Positions 21,662-30,184 of a stretch of 64,000 nt of DNA are shown here, one piece after another. The stretch is from the NCBI GenBank assembly GCA_947449015.1, contig CANFQA010000007.1:1-64000 (forward strand), read 5' to 3'. The notes beneath the pieces are model-generated. The model was not told where the DNA came from. It ran no database searches and worked only from the letters and a program-made list of their open reading frames with translations. The number at the start of each line of letters is the position of its first letter. Within the stretch, counting starts at the first letter, position 1. The position numbers and the translations under genes are program-made. The stretch is from Microthrixaceae bacterium. GTDB taxonomy: Bacteria; Actinomycetota; Acidimicrobiia; Acidimicrobiales; Acidimicrobilacustridaceae.

Positions 21662-23677
21662 TTAGCCGACCTCGCGCAGTTCCCGTTTGAGGTCCTTGAT
21701 CTCGTCACGGAGACGAGCGGCGTACTCGAAACGGAGATCGGCCGCCGCCTCCTTCATCTCCTCCTCGAGTGTGAGCACGAGGCGAGCCAGTTCATCGGAG
21801 GGCAGATCAGCCAGGCCGCTGCGCACCTTGTCACGACTTGTCGAGCGACGGTCGGAGCCGGGAACGGGTGCTCCCTGAGAGGGACGCAGACTGGCCAGGA
21901 TGTCGGTGACCGCCTTGCGGATCGTCTGAGGGTTGATGTTGTTGTCGAGGTTGTATTGCTGCTGCAGCCCGCGTCGACGATTGGTCTCAGAGATGGCCCG
22001 CTGCATCGAATCAGTGATGGTGTCGGCGTACATGATCACCTGGCCATCAACATTTCGAGCAGCGCGACCGATGGTCTGCACCAGCGAGGTCACTGAGCGG
22101 AGGAACCCCTCCTTGTCGGCATCGAGAATGGCGACAAGAGAGACCTCGGGAAGATCAAGCCCCTCACGGAGCAGGTTGATGCCGATCAATACGTCGAACT
22201 CACCGAGTCGCAGATCACGCAGGATCTCGATGCGCTCAATGGTGTCGACCTCGCTGTGGAGGTAGCGGACCTTGATACCGAGCTCGAGCAGGTAATCGGT
22301 GAGATCCTCCGACATCTTCTTCGTAAGTGTCGTGACCAGGACGCGGTCGCCCTTGACGATCCGTTGGTTGATCTGCTCGATGAGATCGTCGATCTGTCCT
22401 TTGGTGGGTTTGACGATGACCTCGGGATCAACCAGACCCGTGGGGCGCACAACCTGCTCGACGATGGCTTGGGAGTTCTCGAGTTCAAAAGGTCCTGGGG
22501 TTGCCGACAGGAACACCACCTGTTTGAGACGATCCATGATCTCCTCAAACCGCAGCGGACGGTTGTCGGCCGCTGAAGGCAATCGAAAACCATGCTCAAT
22601 GAGCGTCTGCTTGCGGGATCGGTCGCCGGCGTACTGGCCATGCAACTGCGGGATGGCCTGATGGCTCTCATCGAGCACCACAAGGAAATCCTCGGGGAAA
22701 TAATCCAGCAACGTGTACGGCGGCTCGCCCGGCTTACGTCCGTCGATTTGCCCCGAGTAGTTCTCGATGCCGTTGCAGAATCCGAGTTCCTCCATCATCT
22801 CGAGGTCGTACTGGGTTCGCATACGCAGGCGTTGGGCCTCGAGCAGCTTGCCCTCGGCCTCAAAGTGGGCGAGCTGCACCTGGAGCTCAGCCTGAATACG
22901 TTGCATCGCGTCACGAAGCCGATCCTCACCCGCCACATAGTGCGTGGCCGGGAAGATGACGAGTTCCTCGAGTTCGGTGATCTTCTCGCCAGTGATCGGA
23001 TCAACCACAAGTACCCGCTCGATTTCATCACCGAACAATTCGATGCGGATGAGCGTTTCGTCGTAGGCGGGGTGAACCTCGATGGTGTCGCCGCGGACCC
23101 GGAACTTGCCGCGAACAAGGTTCATGTCATTGCGCTCGTACTGCATGTCGACGAGTCGCTTCAGAATATGCCGCTGATCGTGGGTCTCACCCGGGCGCAC
23201 CACCAACAACTGATCTTTGTACTCAATCGGTGAACCGAGGCCATAGATACACGAGACCGAGGCAACAACGATGGTGTCGCGTCGGGTGAGCAGCGCCGAG
23301 GTGGCGGCGTGTCGCAGACGGTCGATCTCGTCGTTCACCGACGAGTCCTTCTCGATGTAAGTGTCCGAGGAGGGCATGTACGCCTCGGGTTGGTAATAGT
23401 CGTAATAGGACACGAAGTACTCAACCCGGTTCTCCGGGAAGAACTCGCGAAACTCATTAGCCAACTGGGCTGCAAGCGACTTGTTGGGTGCGATGACCAG
23501 CGTGGGTCGCTGAAGCGCCTCAATGGTCCATGCGATGGTGGCGCTCTTTCCCGAGCCGGTAATACCCAGCAGGGTCTGGAATCGGTTGCCGGCGTTGATG
23601 CTCGCGGTGAGTTGCTCAATGGCCTTGGGCTGATCACCGGCAGGTGAGAACTCGGAAACCAGACGGAACGGCGGCAT
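21662..23677 (-). CDS. uvrB: excinuclease ABC subunit UvrB
   Basis: [39 protein letters not shown]-terminal UVR domain. Confidence 0.97.
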   Translation of the reverse strand: MPPFRLVSEFSPAGDQPKAIEQLTASINAGNRFQTLLGITGSGKSATIAWTIEALQRPTLVIAPNKSLAAQLANEFREFFPENRVEYFVSYYDYYQPEAYMPSSDTYIEKDSSVNDEIDRLRHAATSALLTRRDTIVVASVSCIYGLGSPIEYKDQLLVVRPGETHDQRHILKRLVDMQYERNDMNLVRGKFRVRGDTIEVHPAYDETLIRIELFGDEIERVLVVDPITGEKITELEELVIFPATHYVAGEDRLRDAMQRIQAELQVQLAHFEAEGKLLEAQRLRMRTQYDLEMMEELGFCNGIENYSGQIDGRKPGEPPYTLLDYFPEDFLVVLDESHQAIPQLHGQYAGDRSRKQTLIEHGFRLPSAADNRPLRFEEIMDRLKQVVFLSATPGPFELENSQAIVEQVVRPTGLVDPEVIVKPTKGQIDDLIEQINQRIVKGDRVLVTTLTKKMSEDLTDYLLELGIKVRYLHSEVDTIERIEILRDLRLGEFDVLIGINLLREGLDLPEVSLVAILDADKEGFLRSVTSLVQTIGRAARNVDGQVIMYADTITDSMQRAISETNRRRGLQQQYNLDNNINPQTIRKAVTDILASLRPSQGAPVPGSDRRSTSRDKVRSGLADLPSDELARLVLTLEEEMKEAAADLRFEYAARLRDEIKDLKRELREVG

Positions 23678-23779
23678 GGGATGAGTCTACGGAGGTGCAC
23701 GCCGTCTAACCTTGGCCGCCGTAAGGATCTTGGTCCCGCGCCCGGCGGCCGGCCCTGAACACTGACAAGGACGAAGTTC

Positions 23780-24538
23780 ATGCGCGACGCGTTGGGAGCG
23801 GTGCAATCAGTGCTGGTGCTCGGAGGCAACTCCGATATCGCGCTAGCGATTGTCGACCGTCTCGTCGAAGGCCGCACCCGCAAGGTGGTGCTCGCTGTGC
23901 GCCGACCCGAGAGCGCACAATCCACTATCGATCGCCTCACGGCCGCTGGTGTCGCCGCCGAGGCCATTGCGTTCGATGCGCTTCGAACCGAAGAACACTC
24001 CCGCATCCTCGGCGACGCATTCGCCAAGGCCGGGGACTTCGATCTCGTCATCTCCGCCTTCGGCATGCTTGCCGATCAGGACGCACTTGATGCAGACCCG
24101 CTCTATGCAGTCACCGTCATCAATGCCAACTTCACCGGTGCGGTCACCTCTGGGCTCATTGCCGCGGACCTCCTCCGCAAGCAGGGTCACGGCACACTCA
24201 TGATGATCACCTCCATCGCCGCAGTACGCGGCCGTGCCGACAACTTCCTCTATGGCGCCACGAAAGCGGGCCAGGACCTCTTCTCGCAGGGTCTGGGTGA
24301 TTCTCTCGTCGGCTCTGGCGTTCGGGTTGTGGTGGTCCGTCCCGGATTCGTGCACACCAAGATGACCGAAGGACTCAAGCCGGCGCCGTTCGCCACCACC
24401 GTCGACAAGATCGCCGATGATGTCATCGCAGGGTTCTCCAAGGGCCGCGAGACCATCTTCGCCCCGTCGATCCTGCGGTACGTCTTCGCACTGCTCATCC
24501 ATGCGCCCCGGATCATCTGGCGACGACTCGGCGGCTGA
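23780..24538 (+). CDS. dprE2: short-chain dehydrogenase, decaprenylphospho-beta-D-erythro-pentofuranosid-2-ulose 2-reductase-like (DprE2)
   Basis: SVLVLGGNSDIALAI, AYxxxK-equivalent LYGATKAGQDLFSQGL; next to UbiA-type transferase and DprE1-like oxidase. Confidence 0.8.
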   Translation: MRDALGAVQSVLVLGGNSDIALAIVDRLVEGRTRKVVLAVRRPESAQSTIDRLTAAGVAAEAIAFDALRTEEHSRILGDAFAKAGDFDLVISAFGMLADQDALDADPLYAVTVINANFTGAVTSGLIAADLLRKQGHGTLMMITSIAAVRGRADNFLYGATKAGQDLFSQGLGDSLVGSGVRVVVVRPGFVHTKMTEGLKPAPFATTVDKIADDVIAGFSKGRETIFAPSILRYVFALLIHAPRIIWRRLGG

Positions 24539-24542
24539 ACCT

Positions 24543-25451
24543 ATGTCCGAGTCATCAGCGGTTCGTCCCGCCAGTACATCGCTGCTTCGTGGGGTCGTTC
24601 GCGAACTTCGGCCCAAACAGTGGCTGAAGAACGTCCTGGTCTTCGCGGCACCCGCCGCCGCAGGAGTCATTAACGAACGCACTGAACTCATGCACGCCAT
24701 TGGAGCGTTTGTGTGCTTCTGCGCGGCGGCCAGTGCCACCTATCTGGTCAACGACATCTCCGATGTCGAATCCGATCGTCGCCATCCCAGCAAGCGCGTG
24801 CGCCCGATCGCTGCTGGCATCGTGCCTATCCCACTGGCAGTCGTGCTCGCTGTCGTGCTGCTGGCCGGAGGAGTTGGCGGCGCATTCCTCATCCGTCGCG
24901 ACTTCGGATTCACGATCCTTGCCTATCTCGCCCTCACCACCTGTTACACGCTGTGGCTCAAGCACATCGCCGTGCTTGACATCATCGCCGTCGCCGCTGG
25001 TTTCGTCCTGCGGGCCATTGGTGGAGCAACAGCCACGAGCGTTCCCATCTCTGAGTGGTTCTTCATCGTCACAAGTTTTGGCGCCCTATTTATGGTGGCG
25101 GGCAAGCGTCATGGCGAGCAGTCCGATCTTGGCGATGAGGCAGGCTCGGTGCGCCCAGTGCTCGCCCTCTATACACCCAGCTTCCTTACCTACCTGCGGG
25201 CTGTGTTCTCCGGCGGAGCACTCGTCACCTACTGCCTGTGGGCGTTCTCGTCTGCTGACCTTCACGGTTCCAGCAATGTGCTGTTCCAACTCTCGATCGT
25301 GCCGTTCGCCATCGCCATCCTTCGCTATGCGCTCCTGCTCGATCAGGGCCATGGCGCAGAACCCGAGAATCTTGTCCTGTCCGATCGCGCCCTGCTGCTT
25401 GCCGGTGTCGCCTGGATCGCCATCTACGGCATTGCCATCTACACCTCCTGA
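24543..25451 (+). CDS. decaprenyl-phosphate phosphoribosyltransferase-like UbiA prenyltransferase
   Basis: RPKQWLKNVLVFAAP, NDISDVESDRRHPSKRVRPIA, multi-TM. Confidence 0.88.
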   Translation: MSESSAVRPASTSLLRGVVRELRPKQWLKNVLVFAAPAAAGVINERTELMHAIGAFVCFCAAASATYLVNDISDVESDRRHPSKRVRPIAAGIVPIPLAVVLAVVLLAGGVGGAFLIRRDFGFTILAYLALTTCYTLWLKHIAVLDIIAVAAGFVLRAIGGATATSVPISEWFFIVTSFGALFMVAGKRHGEQSDLGDEAGSVRPVLALYTPSFLTYLRAVFSGGALVTYCLWAFSSADLHGSSNVLFQLSIVPFAIAILRYALLLDQGHGAEPENLVLSDRALLLAGVAWIAIYGIAIYTS

Positions 25452-26835
25452 GCCCTCGGCCGAACTGGCCCGAACCCGCGCCACCGAACTGTTCGGATGG
25501 GGACGCACCGCTCCCACCGGGGCTGATCTGCGGCGTCCCACCTCGGCGATCGAGCTGCGCCGAGCGCTTCCCGATGCCAACCCACGGGGACTGCTCGCTC
25601 GAGGCTTAGGCCGCAGCTACGGCGACGCCGCCCAGAACAGTGGCGGACGGGTGATCGAGACCATCGACGTTGCTTCCTTCACCGTGCACGAGGCCATCGA
25701 GGGTGCCGACCATGTCCTGGTGACCGCCGATGCCGGCGCCAGCATTGATCGCCTCCTCCACTCACTGGTGCCACAAGGCCTCTTCGTTCCGGTTACCCCG
25801 GGCACCCGCTACGTCACTGTTGGCGGTGCCATAGCCGCTGACATTCACGGCAAGAACCATCACCGCAAGGGTTCATGGTGTGACCACGTCGAATCGCTTC
25901 GCCTGCAACTTGCTGACGGCTCGGTCGTAGACATCGGCCCGAACTCGGACCCAGAGCTCTACTGGGCTACCGCAGGCGGAATGGGCCTCACTGGCGTCAT
26001 TCTCGATGCCACCTTCCGATGCCCACGTATTGGCTCCAGCCGACTCTTGGTCGACACCGATCGCGCCCCTGATCTCGACACTGTCGTCGAACTCATGGCC
26101 ACCGGTGACGCCGACTACGACTACTCAGTGGCGTGGATTGATCTCATGGCCACCGGCGCGTCAATGGGCCGGTCTGTGCTCACACGCGGGCGTTTCGCCA
26201 CCGCCGAAGAGGTTGGCGCATCCTCAAGCGCTGACCCGTTCGACTACCGGGCCGGCGTCATCGCATCTGCTCCCCCGTTTGTTCCCGGGGGCCTGCTCAA
26301 CAAACTCACGGTGCGAGCTTTCAACGAACTGTGGTTCCGTAAGTCCCCGAAATTGCGGCGGGATGAACTTCAGACCATTCCCACGTTCTTCCATCCACTC
26401 GACATGGTTGGTGGCTGGAATCGCATCTACGGGCCCGGCGGATTCCTGCAATGGCAGTTCGTCATTCCGTTCGGCACCGAAGCCACGCTGCGTCGCATCA
26501 TCGAGGAACTCAGCGCGGCGGGGTGCACTTCGTTCCTCGCTGTTCTCAAAGCATTCGGACCGAGCAACGAGTCGCCGCTTTCCTTCCCTGCGCCGGGATG
26601 GACGCTCGCGCTCGACATCCCCACCGGGGTGTCGGGCCTCGCAACCCTGCTTGATCGTCTCGATGACATGGTGGTCGAGGCCGGCGGACGTATCTACCTG
26701 GCCAAAGACTCGCGGGTGCGAGCGGAACTGGTACCGCAGATGTACCCACGTCTCGACGAATGGCGAGCGATTCGCGAGAGAGTTGATCCGCAGCGCCGCA
26801 TCAACAGCGATCTAGCGCGACGCCTGTCGTTGTAA
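25432..26835 (+). CDS. dprE1: FAD-dependent decaprenylphosphoryl-beta-D-ribose oxidase-like (DprE1)
   Basis: GRSYGDAAQNSGG, TPGTRYVTVGGAIAADIHGKNHHRKGSW, YLAKDSR; likely TTG start at 25432 overlapping the upstream gene. Confidence 0.87.
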   Translation: MPSTPPEPSAELARTRATELFGWGRTAPTGADLRRPTSAIELRRALPDANPRGLLARGLGRSYGDAAQNSGGRVIETIDVASFTVHEAIEGADHVLVTADAGASIDRLLHSLVPQGLFVPVTPGTRYVTVGGAIAADIHGKNHHRKGSWCDHVESLRLQLADGSVVDIGPNSDPELYWATAGGMGLTGVILDATFRCPRIGSSRLLVDTDRAPDLDTVVELMATGDADYDYSVAWIDLMATGASMGRSVLTRGRFATAEEVGASSSADPFDYRAGVIASAPPFVPGGLLNKLTVRAFNELWFRKSPKLRRDELQTIPTFFHPLDMVGGWNRIYGPGGFLQWQFVIPFGTEATLRRIIEELSAAGCTSFLAVLKAFGPSNESPLSFPAPGWTLALDIPTGVSGLATLLDRLDDMVVEAGGRIYLAKDSRVRAELVPQMYPRLDEWRAIRERVDPQRRINSDLARRLSL

Positions 26836-26847
26836 GTCCGGCTCGAC

Positions 26848-27483
26848 CTAGTTGTCAGTGGCCGAAGCGGCCTCCGCCGAACCCTTGGCCGACTTCAACT
26901 CGTTGATCCATTCCCAGCATGCATTGATATGCGGACTGAGTTCCTCGGGCGTTCCGTCATTGGGAACAACGAAGTCGGCCTCGGCCAGACGTTGTTCGCG
27001 AGTCGCTTGGCGAGACATGCGGGCCCGGGCATCATCAGCACTGAAGCCACGGAAACGAACCAGACGGTCAAGAGCGATCTCGGGATCGGTGTCAACAACA
27101 ATGACGCCCTCGGGGGCATAGGGCTTGTTCTCGACAAGCAGTGGAATGTCGAGAACCACGATGTTGTCGAGCGAACGCTGCGCCTCGATTCGAGCGTCGA
27201 TCTCGGTGCCCACCGCTGGATGCACGATTGCATTGAGCGCCTTGAGTTGCTCGGCATCGGTGAAGACAATGTCGGCGACCGCCTGGCGATTGAGCGTGCC
27301 ATCGGCGGCGAGGATGCCGTCGCCGAAATGTTCGACCATGGCAGCCAGGACCGCGCCGCCGGGAGCCTGCAGTTCGCGCACGACACCGTCGGCATCGATG
27401 ACGACCGCACCACGTTCAGCGAGCGCGGCTGACACCGTCGACTTCCCTGATCCGATTCCACCTGTGAGTCCCAGAAGCAACAT
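26848..27483 (-). CDS. coaE: dephospho-CoA kinase
   Basis: MLLLGLTGGIGSGKSTVSAALAERGAVVIDADGVVRELQAPG. Confidence 0.95.
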   Translation of the reverse strand: MLLLGLTGGIGSGKSTVSAALAERGAVVIDADGVVRELQAPGGAVLAAMVEHFGDGILAADGTLNRQAVADIVFTDAEQLKALNAIVHPAVGTEIDARIEAQRSLDNIVVLDIPLLVENKPYAPEGVIVVDTDPEIALDRLVRFRGFSADDARARMSRQATREQRLAEADFVVPNDGTPEELSPHINACWEWINELKSAKGSAEAASATDN

Positions 27484-27556
27484 GGTCCCCGAATGTATCT
27501 GATGAATTTTCGGTCCTTCTCCTCAACTTCTATGCGTTCCTGCCGACTCACCACCC

Positions 27557-27841
27557 ATGACCGAACTTCGAATCACCCCGACCAGCCACACACCAACCAA
27601 CGTGATCGGATGGCGGCTGCCGGCCGATGCCATCACCCGGCGGGAAATTGAGGTGCTGCAAGCGATCACCGATGGGTGTTCCACACCGCAGATCGCCAAC
27701 CGCCTCTATCTCTCACAGAAGACCGTGAAGAACCATCTGGCCTCGATTTATCAGAAGCTCGATGCGCGCGATCGTACCCAGGCAATTCTCATCGCCCTTC
27801 GTCTTGGCATTGTGCAACTGGAGCGTTCCGACGCGGCCTGA
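27557..27841 (+). CDS. stand-alone LuxR/NarL-type HTH DNA-binding protein (94 aa)
   Basis: ITRREIEVLQAITDGCSTPQIANRLYLSQKTVKNHLASIYQKLDARDRTQAI; no receiver domain. Confidence 0.85.
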   Translation: MTELRITPTSHTPTNVIGWRLPADAITRREIEVLQAITDGCSTPQIANRLYLSQKTVKNHLASIYQKLDARDRTQAILIALRLGIVQLERSDAA

Positions 27842-27855
27842 GGCCGCGTCGGAAC
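27825..27855. terminator. perfect 14-bp-stem hairpin between convergent luxR-type gene and rpsA
   Basis: GTTCCGACGCGGCC-TGA-GGCCGCGTCGGAAC; loop is the luxR stop codon; no strong T-run. Confidence 0.7.
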
Positions 27856-27861
27856 CTCAGA

Positions 27862-29280
27862 TCATTCGGCGGCTGGTGCCTCGTCGGCGACAGCCTCTTC
27901 AACGACAGCCTCTTCAACGGCGGCCGCTTCAGCGACAGTCTCGTCGGCGGCGGGGACCATGCCCTCATCGCCATGCTCGGCGTAGTACTCAGCCCAGGCC
28001 TGCTGTGCCTCAGTGGACTCAGAGCCGCCGATGTAGTTGCCCTGATCGTCGTAGGCGTGCTCGCCGAAGTGCTCCTGGTACTCAGCAGCGACAATGCCAC
28101 CCTCCGCGGCCTGCTTGATCGACAGGCTGATCCGGCGACGCTGAAGGTCGAGGTCGATGATCTTGACCCAGAGTTCCTCACCCGGGGTGACGACCTGCTC
28201 AGGCAGATCGACATGGTGAGCGGACATTTCGGAGATATGCACCAGACCCTCGATGCCATCGCCGACCTGCACGAAGGAACCGAACGGCACCAGCTTGGTA
28301 ACTCGGCCGTAGACGAGTTCGCCAACCTGATGGGCCGAGGCGAACTGCTGCCACGGATCCTGCTGGGTGGCCTTCAGCGAGAGGCTGATGCGCTCGCGGT
28401 CGAGATCGACCTCAAGGACCTGTACCTCGATCTCGTCGCCAACGGCAACGACAGAACCGGGATGGTCGACATGCTTCCAGGAGAGCTCGGACACGTGCAC
28501 GAGGCCGTCCATGCCGCCAAGGTCGACGAATGCGCCGAAGTTGACCACCGATGACACAACACCACGGCGAACCTCGCCGGGCTTGAGGTTCGTGAGGAAG
28601 TCGTCGCGCTGTTCCTTCTGGGTCTCTTCGAGCCACGCACGACGCGAGAGCACAACGTTGTTGCGGTTCTTGTCGAGCTCGATGATCTTGGCATCCACGG
28701 TTCGACCCACGTAGGGGGCGAGATCACGGACACGACGCAACTCGACAAGCGATGCGGGAAGGAAGCCACGCAGGCCGATGTCGACGATGAGACCACCCTT
28801 GACGACCTCGATGACCGGACCGCTGACGACGCCCTCTTCTTCCTTGATCTTCTCGATGGTGCCCCAGGCACGCTCGTACTGTGCGCGCTTCTTGGACAGG
28901 ACAAGACGACCTTCCTTGTCCTCCTTGGTGAGAACAAGAGCTTCGATGCGCTCGCCGAGTGAGACGATCTCTGACGGGTCGACGTCGTTGCGAATGGAAA
29001 GTTCCCGCGCCGGGATCACACCTTCGGACTTGTAGCCGATGTCGAGCAGAACCTCGTCGTGGTCGACCTTGACGATCGTGCCTTCGACAATCTGACCATC
29101 CTCAACCTGCACCATCGACGAGGTGTAGGCCTCGTCAAGCGATTCGGCGCCGAGATCATTCTCGGTGACCTGGCGAGGGATGTAGCGGCCCTCGGAATCA
29201 AAGCTGCCCATGCCGTTGGTTTCGGTGTCGGCGGGGGTGGTTGCGGCGTCAGCCGCCTCGGTGAGAAGTTGGTCGGACAA
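27862..29280 (-). CDS. rpsA: 30S ribosomal protein S1
   Basis: Four S1 motifs; probable TTG start 29278-29280 (MSDQLLTEAADAA...) with upstream AAAGAGAG; acidic Ala/Glu-rich tail. Confidence 0.94.
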   Translation of the reverse strand: MSDQLLTEAADAATTPADTETNGMGSFDSEGRYIPRQVTENDLGAESLDEAYTSSMVQVEDGQIVEGTIVKVDHDEVLLDIGYKSEGVIPARELSIRNDVDPSEIVSLGERIEALVLTKEDKEGRLVLSKKRAQYERAWGTIEKIKEEEGVVSGPVIEVVKGGLIVDIGLRGFLPASLVELRRVRDLAPYVGRTVDAKIIELDKNRNNVVLSRRAWLEETQKEQRDDFLTNLKPGEVRRGVVSSVVNFGAFVDLGGMDGLVHVSELSWKHVDHPGSVVAVGDEIEVQVLEVDLDRERISLSLKATQQDPWQQFASAHQVGELVYGRVTKLVPFGSFVQVGDGIEGLVHISEMSAHHVDLPEQVVTPGEELWVKIIDLDLQRRRISLSIKQAAEGGIVAAEYQEHFGEHAYDDQGNYIGGSESTEAQQAWAEYYAEHGDEGMVPAADETVAEAAAVEEAVVEEAVADEAPAAE

Positions 29281-29401
29281 GGTGGTTCTCTCTTTGGTGG
29301 ATAGGGAATCGGGCCCCGGAACTGGGGCGATGGGTAATGCGCTCGCGCGCAACGGGAAAGTCAATGCTAGGCACGACCAGACCCCAAGGGCCACTTGAGG
29401 G

Positions 29402-30175
29402 TCAGGGCACCGGAGGTCGCTGCGCCACCAGTAGGAACTCGTGGTGGTCGAGATCGGGGTCGCGGCGGGCGTACTCCCCCGGCGAAACCGACCAGATGTG
29501 CTCAACGAGCAGGCCGGAACGGGCCGCAAGAAGGCGCAATTCCCTTGGCGTGAAACAGGTGGTCCACAGGTCGTGCTCGGCTCTGACCCCGTTGGGCGAC
29601 CGCAATTCGGTGCGCTCATGGTTCACCCCAGCGGCAGCATCGAAACTGTCGGAGTCCTCCAACCAGCGGACCTGGAAATAGGCGGAGAACGCCGAGACCG
29701 CCACCCGCCCACCGGGTCGCAACGCTGCGGCCATCCCATCGAGCACCGTGGCATCGGGATCACCGAGCGGAACTGATGCCCCACCACCGGCCAATCCAAA
29801 GGCCCCTTGGCACAGGGAGATGACGGCATCAAACTCACCGTCGAAGGGCATGGACCGAGCATCCAACCGTTCAAAGGTCACCCCGGCGGGAGCATCGAGC
29901 TGGGCGATCTCGACGAACCGCTGCGAGATATCGACCCCGTGGACTTCGATACCCAACTCGCCAAGCGCGCGGGCATGACGCCCCGGACCACAGCCAACAT
30001 CGAGTACCCGCATGCCCGGTTCGAGGCCAAGCACCTCGACGAGGAACGAAACCTCATTGGCCGTGCCCATGGTGAACGAGTACCGCAGGTATGCCTCGCC
30101 GAGATGGTCGGCAAGGGCCTCGAACCAATGCGAGGGCTCAGGTGACGGCGAGGACTCCGGCAATGCAGCGGTCAT
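29402..30175 (-). CDS. class I SAM-dependent methyltransferase
   Basis: MRVLDVGCGPGRHARALGELGIEVHGVDIS. Confidence 0.88.
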   Translation of the reverse strand: MTAALPESSPSPEPSHWFEALADHLGEAYLRYSFTMGTANEVSFLVEVLGLEPGMRVLDVGCGPGRHARALGELGIEVHGVDISQRFVEIAQLDAPAGVTFERLDARSMPFDGEFDAVISLCQGAFGLAGGGASVPLGDPDATVLDGMAAALRPGGRVAVSAFSAYFQVRWLEDSDSFDAAAGVNHERTELRSPNGVRAEHDLWTTCFTPRELRLLAARSGLLVEHIWSVSPGEYARRDPDLDHHEFLLVAQRPPVP

Positions 30176-30184
30176 GGTTACGGC

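Noticed and set aside
20754-21665. 303-aa plus-strand ORF
   Set aside because: Antisense shadow of uvrA
24700-25431. N-terminal part of the 711-aa ORF carrying DprE1
   Set aside because: Overlaps the UbiA-family gene in another frame; the sequence is Ser/Pro/Arg-rich nonsense
27880-27960. Short GC-rich direct repeats (GACAGCCTCTTCAAC-like) near the rpsA 3' end
   Set aside because: Explained by the Ala/Glu/Val-rich C-terminal tail of ribosomal protein S1; not a mobile or CRISPR repeat
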